Source of the DNA: Actinomycetes bacterium
GTDB lineage: Bacteria; Actinomycetota; Acidimicrobiia; Acidimicrobiales; RAAP-2
NCBI GenBank assembly: GCA_021790675.1
Contig: JAJYGN010000030.1
Location: 1-37,974 of the forward strand
Direction: 5' to 3'
Length of the DNA stretch: 37,974 nt
Shown piece after piece: positions 31,317 through 37,974 of the stretch. Numbering within the stretch: position 1 is the stretch's first letter; the number at the start of each line of letters is the position of its first letter. A program made the translations under genes and the position numbers. Below the pieces are notes generated by a model that had not been told where the DNA came from, made no database searches, and saw nothing but the letters and a program-made list of their open reading frames with translations.

Positions 31317-32531
31317 ATGAATTTTAGAACAGGAAGGGCTCTCGCGTCCGTCGCGCTGGTTGGCAGTTTTGTCGTCGCCATGTTGCCGGACGTGAACAGC
31401 GCAGGAGCAGCAACCAAGACGGTATCGGCGAGCACGTTCAATACGAGCTTTTCGACGATGAAGTTGCTGAAGGGAATCGTCCACAAGGGCAAGGGCAGCA
31501 TCGCCGTTATCCTGCCCGACACCGTGACGTCGGCTCGCTACACCGAGTTCGACGCACCGTACCTCAAGGCCGCTTTCAAGGCTGCGGGTATGACGCCCAA
31601 GCAGTACGTGGTTCAGAACGCGCAGGGTAGCCCCAGCACGCAGTACACCGACGCCCAGGCGGACATCGCCAAGGGCGCCAAGGTGCTGGTCTTGGACCCG
31701 CTCGACTCGACGACCGGAGCGGTGATTGAGGCCTACGCGCGTGCGCGCGGCGTGGCCGTTATCGACTACGACCGTCTGACTCTGGGCGGAGCCCGCAGCT
31801 ACTACGTCAGTTTCAACAACGTTTCGGTGGGCACCCTCATTGGCACGGGTCTGATGAGCTGCATCAGCGCGTGGAACGTGAAGAGCCCGGTTGTCTACGT
31901 CATGCGTGGTGCACCGACCGACAACAACGCGACGCTGTTCGCCCAGGGCTACAACGCCGTGCTGGCTAAGGCCGGCGTGAACACGATTGCGGAGAACACG
32001 GGTACGTGGACTCCCAGCGTGGCGCTGACCGACTTCCAGGGCGCCTACACGGCGCACCCGAACATCAACGCGGTTCTGACGCCCAACGATGAGAACGCTG
32101 CTCCGATCATCAGCTACCTGCAGTCCAAGGGTCTCGCCCCTAAGACGATTCCCTTCACGGGTCAGGACGCTACGCTGACGGGCTTCCAGAACATCATCTC
32201 GGGCTACCAGTGCGGAACCGTTTACAAGCCGATCTGGCTCGAGGCACAGGCCGCCGCCGCGCTCGCGATCTACCTGCGCGCGCACGTCAAGCCGCCGAAG
32301 GGCCTCGTCAACGGCACGTCGACTGACTCTGCCGCCACGATCAACAGCCTGAAGAAGGTTCCGTCAGTTCTGCTGACCGCAACCTGGGTGACCGCGGCGA
32401 CGGTTGAGAAGACTGTCATCAAGGACAAGGTCATCAAGGCCTCGGACCTGTGCACCAAGACAGCACCGACCGTGGAAGGCAAGACAGTCCCGACGTACGC
32501 GCAGGACTGCGCCACCTACGGCATCAAGTAG
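31317..32531 (+). CDS. Sugar ABC transporter substrate-binding protein, XylF-like
   Basis: A 404-residue periplasmic-binding protein type 1. The signal sequence (residues 1 to about 33, hydrophobic core LASVALVGSFVVAML) ends near SAGAA, a Sec type I site; no lipobox cysteine follows, unlike most Gram-positive binding proteins. The mature part has SIAVILPDTVTSARYTEFDA, VLVLDPLDST, GVAVIDYDRL and YYVSFNNVSVGTLIG, the last two matching the D-xylose-binding XylF pattern. Four cysteines in the mature chain could form disulfides. ATG 31317, just after a GGGGAGA stretch, is the start with the signal peptide in place. First gene of the importer set. Confidence 0.9.
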   Translation: MNFRTGRALASVALVGSFVVAMLPDVNSAGAATKTVSASTFNTSFSTMKLLKGIVHKGKGSIAVILPDTVTSARYTEFDAPYLKAAFKAAGMTPKQYVVQNAQGSPSTQYTDAQADIAKGAKVLVLDPLDSTTGAVIEAYARARGVAVIDYDRLTLGGARSYYVSFNNVSVGTLIGTGLMSCISAWNVKSPVVYVMRGAPTDNNATLFAQGYNAVLAKAGVNTIAENTGTWTPSVALTDFQGAYTAHPNINAVLTPNDENAAPIISYLQSKGLAPKTIPFTGQDATLTGFQNIISGYQCGTVYKPIWLEAQAAAALAIYLRAHVKPPKGLVNGTSTDSAATINSLKKVPSVLLTATWVTAATVEKTVIKDKVIKASDLCTKTAPTVEGKTVPTYAQDCATYGIK

Positions 32532-32537
32532 TCCAAC

Positions 32538-33374
32538 ATGACGAACAACCCCGGGCCATCAGGGTCGATGGCGTCCAACAGCGGACCCGCATCCCCTGGT
32601 GACCCGGGGTTGTCCACATCACTGTTGTCCCTGAGGGGGATATCGAAGAACTTCGGCGCAGTCCAGGCCGTGGAGAACATCAACCTCGATATTTTCCCAG
32701 GACAGGTGACTGCCCTTATGGGCGACAACGGCGCGGGCAAGTCGGTCCTGATCAAGACGATCTCGGGCATCTGGGCACCGTCTAGCGGCCAGATGTTCTG
32801 GAAGGGCCAAGAGGTCCACATCCACACGCCACGCGACTCCGAGCACCTCGGCATCGCCACCGTGTACCAGGATCTCGCCCTGTGCGACAACCTCGACATC
32901 GTGCAGAACATGTTTCTCGGACATGAGAAGACCAAGGTTGGTCTCCTCGATGAGATCAAGATGGAGTTGACCACCAAGCAGACGCTGGCGGATCTGTCGG
33001 TGTCGACAGTTAAGTCGGTGCGTCAACTCGTCGGGTCTCTCTCCGGAGGCCAGCGCCAGGCCATCGCGGTGGCCCGTGCGGTCATGCGCGACTCTCAGTT
33101 AGTCATCATGGACGAGCCCACCGCGGCCCTGGGCGTGTCGCAGACGGCCCAGGTGCTGAGCCTCATCAAGCGGCTGGCCGAGCGCGGAATCGCCGTTCTG
33201 GTGATCTCGCACAATCTCAATGACGTCTTCCAGGTGGCCGATCGGGCCGCGGTCATGTATCTGGGGTCCCTGGTTAGTTCCGGGCCCATCTCCAACTACG
33301 ACACGTCGAGTGCCGTCGAGCTGATCACCACCGGCGAATCAAGCCGGGTGCCGCCGACGATCGTGGCGTCCTAA
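32538..33374 (+). CDS. Sugar ABC transporter ATP-binding protein (single domain)
   Basis: A 278-residue ATPase. After a Pro/Ser/Gly-rich, probably disordered N-terminus of about 28 residues comes one complete ABC domain: Walker A GDNGAGKS (62-69), Q111, signature LSGGQ (168-172), Walker B LVIMDEPT, the D-loop TAALGVSQT and the switch His in VISHNLNDVF. Xylose and ribose importers usually carry two fused ABC domains (about 500 residues); a single one resembles FrcA-type importers. It starts 6 bases after the binding-protein stop, so is co-transcribed. Confidence 0.92.
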   Translation: MTNNPGPSGSMASNSGPASPGDPGLSTSLLSLRGISKNFGAVQAVENINLDIFPGQVTALMGDNGAGKSVLIKTISGIWAPSSGQMFWKGQEVHIHTPRDSEHLGIATVYQDLALCDNLDIVQNMFLGHEKTKVGLLDEIKMELTTKQTLADLSVSTVKSVRQLVGSLSGGQRQAIAVARAVMRDSQLVIMDEPTAALGVSQTAQVLSLIKRLAERGIAVLVISHNLNDVFQVADRAAVMYLGSLVSSGPISNYDTSSAVELITTGESSRVPPTIVAS

Positions 33375-33393
33375 ACGAACTGAAAGGTCAACC

Positions 33394-34635
33394 TTGTCGT
33401 TGTCAGCCGAGGACACCTCACTAGAACACCATCACAGCTCAAATGAGCCCGGCGTGATGGGCCAGGTCCGCAGACTCTGGCGTGGCGACAGCGGCATGGT
33501 GCCGATCGTCCTGGGACTCGCCATACTCGTCGTCTATTTCCAGATGCGAAATTCGGTCTTCTTGTCGGCCGGCAACGTGACGAACCTGTTCGTCCAGGCG
33601 ACTGTCTTTATCTTGCTGGGCATGGCCGAAATATGGCTTCTGCTGCTCGGTGACATCGACCTGTCGGTTGGCTACACGATGGGCGTGGGCGCGGCGATCA
33701 CCGTGATCCTCGTCGACCACCAGTTCCACTGGCCGTGGTACGCGGCGTTCGCCGTCACCCTCTTGGCGACGACGGGCATCGCCACGCTTCAGGGACTTAT
33801 TGTCATCTTCTTCCGATTGCCGTCGTTCATCGTGACCCTGGCTGGCCTCTTGTTCTGGGAGGGCATGCTGATCAATCTCGTCGACCACCAGGGAATCGGC
33901 GGCTCGATCTCCAACGAGAACAAGATTCTCTACAACCTCGTCAACGGCAATTTCACGACCGTGTTCACGTGGATCTTCATGGTCGTCGTGGTCCTCTTCA
34001 TGGCCCAGTCCATGGTGCGTGCCGACCAGCGCCGGCGCGCGAGCGGATTGGTGACCCGTGCGCGAATGGTTCTGTTTTTCAAGATTGGCGCGCTCGCGGT
34101 GGCCGGAATCGTGCTCGCGTTGCTCTTCAACGCCAACCGTGGCACCTTTATCGTGTTGCAGGGAATGCCCTACGCGATCCCGATCGACTTCGCGGTGCTC
34201 GCCGCGGGCAGCGTCATCCTCACCAAGACTAAGGCGGGACGCTACATCTACGCGATCGGTGGCAATAGCGAGGCGGCGCGCCGCTCTGGCATCAACGTCA
34301 ATCGCTACCGCTTGCTGGCCTTCGCATTGACGGGCCTGACGACGGGAATCGCCAGCCTGCTCTACGCCTCGCGACTCGGCGGGATCTCGGACAACATCGA
34401 CAGTTCGCTCGTGCTCTACGCGGTGGCCTCGGCGGTCATTGGCGGCACCAGTCTCTTCGGCGGTCGGGGCAAGATGATCCACGCGGTCATCGGTGGCATC
34501 GTCATTGCCACGATCTACAACGGCATGGCGTTGATCAGCATCGGGCCGGCGACGCAGTACATGGCGATCGCGCTCGTGCTTCTCGCCGCCGTCACCATCG
34601 ACTCGATCGCGAGACGCGGTAGTACCACGAACTGA
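33394..34635 (+). CDS. Sugar ABC transporter permease, XylH-like
   Basis: A 413-residue permease of the ribose/xylose type (BPD_transp_2). Around ten or more membrane helices are visible. Diagnostic segments are LLLLGDIDLSVGYTMG, FFRLPSFIVTLAGLLFWEG, YAIGGNSEAARRSGINV (contact loop with the ATPase) and AVIGGTSLFGGRGKMIHAVIGG. The size fits XylH, longer than RbsC. The start is TTG 33394 with AAAGG about 8 bases before. It is the last gene of the importer operon. A short hairpin (34635-34650) follows. Confidence 0.92.
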   Translation: MSLSAEDTSLEHHHSSNEPGVMGQVRRLWRGDSGMVPIVLGLAILVVYFQMRNSVFLSAGNVTNLFVQATVFILLGMAEIWLLLLGDIDLSVGYTMGVGAAITVILVDHQFHWPWYAAFAVTLLATTGIATLQGLIVIFFRLPSFIVTLAGLLFWEGMLINLVDHQGIGGSISNENKILYNLVNGNFTTVFTWIFMVVVVLFMAQSMVRADQRRRASGLVTRARMVLFFKIGALAVAGIVLALLFNANRGTFIVLQGMPYAIPIDFAVLAAGSVILTKTKAGRYIYAIGGNSEAARRSGINVNRYRLLAFALTGLTTGIASLLYASRLGGISDNIDSSLVLYAVASAVIGGTSLFGGRGKMIHAVIGGIVIATIYNGMALISIGPATQYMAIALVLLAAVTIDSIARRGSTTN

Positions 34636-34650
34636 CCGACCGAGGTCGGT
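34635..34650. terminator. Hairpin between convergent genes, weak terminator candidate
   Basis: ACCGAC (34635-34640) and GTCGGT (34645-34650) form a 6-bp stem with a CGAG loop, between the permease and the minus-strand ligase. There is no T-run on either strand, so intrinsic termination would be weak. It may act with Rho or simply block read-through. Confidence 0.35.
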
Positions 34651-34659
34651 AGGGGCGGA

Positions 34660-35769
34660 TCAAAAAAGGTAGGAGAGGTCCGAGCGTCGGACTTTTCCGT
34701 TTGAGGTGCGAGGAATCGCCGTCACGTAACGGATCTCCTTGGGCTTCGCCCAGGGTCCGATTCGTTCGGCCGCCACCGCGCGAAGCTCCTCATCGCAGCG
34801 GGAGCCGTCGGTGACAACGAGGGCGACAACGCGCTCGCCCCACTCCTCGTCAGTGACGCCGGTCACCGCGACGTCACGCACGACGGCGACGCTTGCGAGC
34901 GCGGTCTCGAGGTCCTCGGGCCAGACCTTCTCGCCCCCGGTGTTGATGACGTAGGCGAGTCGCCCACGCACGCGAACCCTTCCGTCGTCGACCTCGCCCG
35001 CGTCGCCCGTGGGGAACCAGTCGTCTCGCCCGTCGGGGCCGAGTGCGCGTGGGCGCTCCGCGTCGCGGTATGAGCGAAAGAGGGTGGGCGAGCGCACAAG
35101 GAGCTCGCCGTTGACGCTCGCGACGTCGACGCCGGCGAGGGGGCAGCCGTCATAGACGATTCCTGAACCTGTCTCGGTCATACCCCACGTCGTCACGACG
35201 TTCTCGCCTAGTTCGTAGGGCGGCCGCGCCCCGCCGAGGAGGACGGTCTCGTACTCCGAGAGGTCGTGGCGCGCCAGCTGGGTTCTTACGACGGCCACGT
35301 GGGTCGCACCGCGTTGGGGCCCGACACTGATGTCGTGAATGTTGCCCCACACAAGTGCGCCGTTGGCGAGGATTGCGCGCAGGAGAACCGCGAGCCCGCC
35401 GATGTGGGTAGCGGACAGGCACGGGTACCACACGGGCGCAGCGCCGCGGCTGAGCCTCGACTGGGTCATCGCGGCGCTCGCCGAGAGCGCCTCCCAGGTC
35501 AGCTCGGCCGCCTTGGGCGGTCCCGAAGATCCCGATGTGAGAATGACCAGGCCGACTTGGGCGTCGACCGCACGACCGCCGTCGAGGCTGACGAGTCCGG
35601 TCCCGTCGTCGACGTGGGTAGCGCCCAATGCGCTGATCTGCGCGTCGCGCTGGCGGGGTGACAGGCGCCGGTCGAGAACGCAGACCGCGCGTCGAGCGTC
35701 GATGTGGTGGCGCAACGCGGCTTCAAGGTCTGGGCCCATGTCGATGTCGAGGGCGATGAGCTCGGACAC
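34660..35769 (-). CDS. Short AMP-forming acyl-CoA ligase, MenE-like
   Basis: A 369-residue adenylate-forming enzyme, shorter than typical 500-residue ligases because the N-terminal subdomain is reduced, as in actinobacterial MenE (o-succinylbenzoyl-CoA synthetase of menaquinone synthesis). Motifs: ATP loop LTSGSSGPPKAAELTW, TTWGMTETGSG, DDWFPTGDAGEVDDGRVRVRGR, NTGGEKVWPEDLE and the catalytic C-terminal lysine in IPRTSNGKVRRSDL. The GTG start lies 6 bases after TAAGGT (35781-35776), a leaderless pattern. No other menaquinone gene is near, so MenE is likely but a different carboxylate substrate is possible. Confidence 0.8.
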   Translation of the reverse strand: MSELIALDIDMGPDLEAALRHHIDARRAVCVLDRRLSPRQRDAQISALGATHVDDGTGLVSLDGGRAVDAQVGLVILTSGSSGPPKAAELTWEALSASAAMTQSRLSRGAAPVWYPCLSATHIGGLAVLLRAILANGALVWGNIHDISVGPQRGATHVAVVRTQLARHDLSEYETVLLGGARPPYELGENVVTTWGMTETGSGIVYDGCPLAGVDVASVNGELLVRSPTLFRSYRDAERPRALGPDGRDDWFPTGDAGEVDDGRVRVRGRLAYVINTGGEKVWPEDLETALASVAVVRDVAVTGVTDEEWGERVVALVVTDGSRCDEELRAVAAERIGPWAKPKEIRYVTAIPRTSNGKVRRSDLSYLF

Positions 35770-35816
35770 GCAGCGACCTTATGTCCTCGACGGATACTGT
35801 GATGCGAAGGGGGGTC

Positions 35817-36215
35817 ATGGCGTCACTGCGACACGAACGGCGAATCGCGGCCCCGGCGAACGCCGTCTGGGATGTGGTCCGTCGCCCGGAGGGCATTGTC
35901 GCGTGGTTTCCCGGCATTACGGAAGTGGCCGTGGAGGGAACGACCCGCACGATTACCACGGCCACCGGACTGGTCATTCCTGAACGCATCATGGCCATCG
36001 ACGACTCACTGCGGCGCTTCGCCTACACGATCACCGCCCCCTTGTACCGCTTCCACCTTGGCGTGATCGACGTGTTCGAGTTGGGTCCGTGCGATTCACT
36101 GTGCGTGTATTCGACAACGGCCGAGCCGGACATGCTGTGTCTGGTGGTGGCCGGGGCGACGGTGGCGGCCCTCGAGGAGATCGAGCGGATAGCATGTTCT
36201 GCGGTGAGGACCTGA
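35817..36215 (+). CDS. SRPBCC family (polyketide cyclase/START-like) protein
   Basis: A 132-residue single-domain protein. It opens ASLRHERRIAAPANAVWDVV, the first strand and helix of the SRPBCC fold, followed by IVAWFPGITEVAVEGTTRTI and a long C-terminal helix. The fold makes a hydrophobic ligand pocket; members bind lipids or aromatic compounds or act as cyclases. ATG 35817 is chosen because AAGGGGG (35807-35813) precedes it; an ATG at 35781 overlaps the divergent promoter. Its stop overlaps the sulfatase ATG (TGATG), so the two are translated together. The ligand is unknown. Confidence 0.8.
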   Translation: MASLRHERRIAAPANAVWDVVRRPEGIVAWFPGITEVAVEGTTRTITTATGLVIPERIMAIDDSLRRFAYTITAPLYRFHLGVIDVFELGPCDSLCVYSTTAEPDMLCLVVAGATVAALEEIERIACSAVRT

Positions 36216-37774
36216 TGGGGCGCAAGATCCTCTTCATCACGACCGACCAGCAGCGCTACGACACGCTGGGCGTGCACGGCGGGATTGCCCGTACTCCGGT
36301 CATCGATTCGCTCGCGGCTGCAGGCATTCGTTACGAGCGCTGCCAGCCGGCCTCGGTGGTGTGCATGCCCTCGCGCGCCTCGATGTTGACCGGGCAGTAC
36401 CCGTCTTGCCACGGCGCCTGGATGAACGGGGTGCCGCTCGCCGTGGACGCTCCCTCGGTCGCCGAGAACCTCAAGGACGCCGGCTATACGACGGCCCTCA
36501 TCGGCAAGGCCCACTTCGAACCCTTTCTTGACCCGTTCGGGCGCTTCGTCGAAAACGCCCTCTCGAATCTCGGTGTGCCGACGATTGAGCAGCGATGGTT
36601 CGATGGGCGTCTCGGACCGCATCGCGGATTCGACTTCATGGAGATGGCGACCCACGGTGTCGCTGGGCCCTTGCACTACGCGTCCTGGATGAGGCGCGAG
36701 CACCACGACGCGTTGGGGGGCTTCTATCCGGTGCTCGATGGAGACTTCAATGTGAACGCCGCCGGCGGCGGCGAGACCAACGCGCCACAGGTCGCGATCA
36801 ATTCCGTGCCACGTGAGTGGTACCACACGGACTGGGTGGCCGATCGCACGATCCGCTGGCTCACGGCACAGTCCGACGATGCCGACTGGTTCTGCTGGAT
36901 GAGTTTTCCCGACCCTCACCACCCGTGGGATCCCCCGGCCGCCGAACGATCGCGCATCGACTGGCGCGACGTTGAGTTGCCGGCAAACTTTCCGCACTCA
37001 CGCGACGAGCGAGAGGCCATTCTCGATGCCAAGTCGCGACACTGGCGCGCCTGGTACGACGGCCGCCTGGTGAGCAACTACGAGGCACCGGCACACTGGG
37101 TTCCCGCGACCCTGACCGCGGACCAGGTCCGCGAGGTCAACGCCCTCAACGCCATCGAAGTCGAGTTGATCGACGAGGCGATCGGACGAGTCCTCGCGGC
37201 GATCACGGCACGAGGCTGGTCCGATGACCTCGACGTCATCTTCACCACGGATCACGGGGAGTTCCAGGGCGACTACGGATTGCTTTTCAAGGGCCCCTAT
37301 CACGTTGACGCGCTGATGCGCCTGCCCCTTATCTGGCGCCCAGCGCCGGTGGCGCGCGTCGCCCCGGCGGTGGTGACGACGCCGGTCAGCCTGGTCTCTC
37401 TCGCGGCGACCTTTCTCGACATTGCGCGCAGACCCGCACCACCGTGGGTCGAGGGCGCCGCGCTGCCCATCGACGACACCGGTGGCGACGCGGCCACGGT
37501 GACCGAGTGGGACTCGGATCTCTTTGGTGTGAGTGTGCACGTTCGCAGTGTGGTCACTCGCGACCATCTCTACACCGAGTACCAACCGGGAACGTTGCAC
37601 GACGGCACCGAAGGCGAGCTCTACGTCTTAGCCGACGATCCGCTTCAACGGGTCAATCGATTCGGCGACCCGGCGCTCTCCGTCGAGCGCGCGGCGCTGT
37701 CCGAGCGGCTGCACGATCACGAGAACCGCCCGGGAGATCGCGCCACGCCCGGGATCCTGATGGCGCCGGTGTGA
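36215..37774 (+). CDS. Formylglycine-dependent sulfatase
   Basis: A 519-residue type I sulfatase. The N-terminus has the metal-binding ITTDQQRYDTLG. The signature C50-M-P-S-R within SVVCMPSRASMLTGQYP is the C-x-P-x-R site whose cysteine is oxidised to formylglycine. IGKAHFEP, SFPDPHHPWDPP and the C-terminal metal motif FTTDHGEFQGDYGLLFKGP complete the active site. No signal peptide is visible, so it appears cytoplasmic. It would need a formylglycine-generating enzyme from elsewhere. ATG 36215 overlaps the SRPBCC stop, with GAGGA at 36205-36209. The substrate (sulfate ester, possibly phosphonate) is not readable. Confidence 0.92.
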   Translation: MGRKILFITTDQQRYDTLGVHGGIARTPVIDSLAAAGIRYERCQPASVVCMPSRASMLTGQYPSCHGAWMNGVPLAVDAPSVAENLKDAGYTTALIGKAHFEPFLDPFGRFVENALSNLGVPTIEQRWFDGRLGPHRGFDFMEMATHGVAGPLHYASWMRREHHDALGGFYPVLDGDFNVNAAGGGETNAPQVAINSVPREWYHTDWVADRTIRWLTAQSDDADWFCWMSFPDPHHPWDPPAAERSRIDWRDVELPANFPHSRDEREAILDAKSRHWRAWYDGRLVSNYEAPAHWVPATLTADQVREVNALNAIEVELIDEAIGRVLAAITARGWSDDLDVIFTTDHGEFQGDYGLLFKGPYHVDALMRLPLIWRPAPVARVAPAVVTTPVSLVSLAATFLDIARRPAPPWVEGAALPIDDTGGDAATVTEWDSDLFGVSVHVRSVVTRDHLYTEYQPGTLHDGTEGELYVLADDPLQRVNRFGDPALSVERAALSERLHDHENRPGDRATPGILMAPV

Positions 37775-37818
37775 GGGTTGTCACCTAATGTCACAGCTCA
37801 CCGCGAGACTACGAAGTA

Positions 37819-37974
37819 ATGAATTTAAGTGAGTGGGCCAACGTGCAAGGGGTACACCCTCAGAGCGCCTACCGGTGGTTTCGAGAGGGAACACTGCCCG
37901 TGCCCGCACGTCAGATTGGTCGATTGATTCTGGTGGGCGATCTCGAAACGTCAAGCCCTGATGCGGGCATTACC
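37819..37974 (+). CDS. tnpA: IS607-family serine recombinase TnpA, N-terminal part (3' cut by window edge)
   Basis: The first 52 residues are visible and the frame runs off the window. MNLSEWANVQGVHPQSAYRW, then REGTLPVPARQIGRLILVG, is the MerR-like DNA-binding domain typical of IS607 transposases, which precedes a serine-recombinase domain. In IS607 elements a tnpB gene (RNA-guided nuclease of the Cas12 ancestor group) often follows; whether it does here lies outside. The lower GC near the start (TGAATTTAAG) differs from the flanking genes. The left end of the element lies between the sulfatase stop (37774) and 37819, where TGTCAC occurs twice (37780 and 37790). Confidence 0.88.
   Translation, partial: MNLSEWANVQGVHPQSAYRWFREGTLPVPARQIGRLILVGDLETSSPDAGIT

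Overview
The window is high-GC DNA (most codons end in G or C) from a bacterium that is almost certainly an actinomycete (phylum Actinomycetota). The support is a dcw cell-division cluster with sepF, yggT and divIVA after ftsZ and no ftsA, a DUF3040 protein, and a Bpa/PafE-type proteasome activator. The gene mix resembles Acidimicrobiia-type lineages, but that finer placement is inference. No tRNA, rRNA or CRISPR array was seen, and no gap between genes exceeds 300 bases; the longest is 31158-31316.

Layout. 1-971: C-terminal half of a DHA2-type MFS exporter, cut by the window edge. 1042-3234: a compact run of small genes (DUF3040 protein, one doubtful ORF, a small conserved-looking protein, an HNH endonuclease and a lipoate-ligase-like protein) that leads up to mraZ. 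3391-18695: the division and peptidoglycan cluster mraZ, rsmH, ftsL-like, ftsI, murE, mraY, ftsW, murG, murC, murB, ftsQ, ftsZ, yggS, sepF, yggT, divIVA. Almost all neighbours overlap by 1 or 4 bases (TGATG, ATGA, GTGA), so translational coupling is likely. murF and murD are absent from their usual places. 18748-21136: a DksA/TraR-like zinc-finger protein with a long Lys/Ala tail, then lspA and rluD. 21133-23087: a compact sigma-70 factor and an Rrf2 regulator on the minus strand, divergent from bpa. 23146-26706: dnaE. 26748-30136: two unrecognised genes and a DUF255/YyaL-type protein. 30198-34635: a Gfo/Idh/MocA oxidoreductase followed by a XylFGH-like sugar ABC importer. 34660-37774: a short MenE-like acyl-CoA ligase, and an SRPBCC protein coupled to a sulfatase. 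37819-end: the start of an IS607-type recombinase.

How the parts work together. The central 15 kb makes and polymerises the peptidoglycan precursor (MurE, MraY, MurG, MurC, MurB, FtsW, FtsI) and builds the divisome (FtsZ, SepF, FtsQ, FtsL-like, DivIVA). MraZ probably controls it through GGGTG repeats just upstream of mraZ. ftsZ has its own promoter-like sequence. Several genes (divIVA, the 26748 gene, rrf2, the DUF255 gene and the menE-like gene) have a TANNNT box 6-7 bases before the start codon, which points to leaderless mRNAs.

The least ordinary features are a 24-base inverted repeat abutting the rsmH start codon, a YggS gene whose conserved N-terminus has no ATG, GTG or TTG start, and a DksA-like protein whose tail carries a 15-bp triplication and an 87-bp duplication. 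No wholly new multi-gene system is evident. Most of the window is core chromosome, with an accessory sugar/sulfatase region and an IS607 boundary at the right end.
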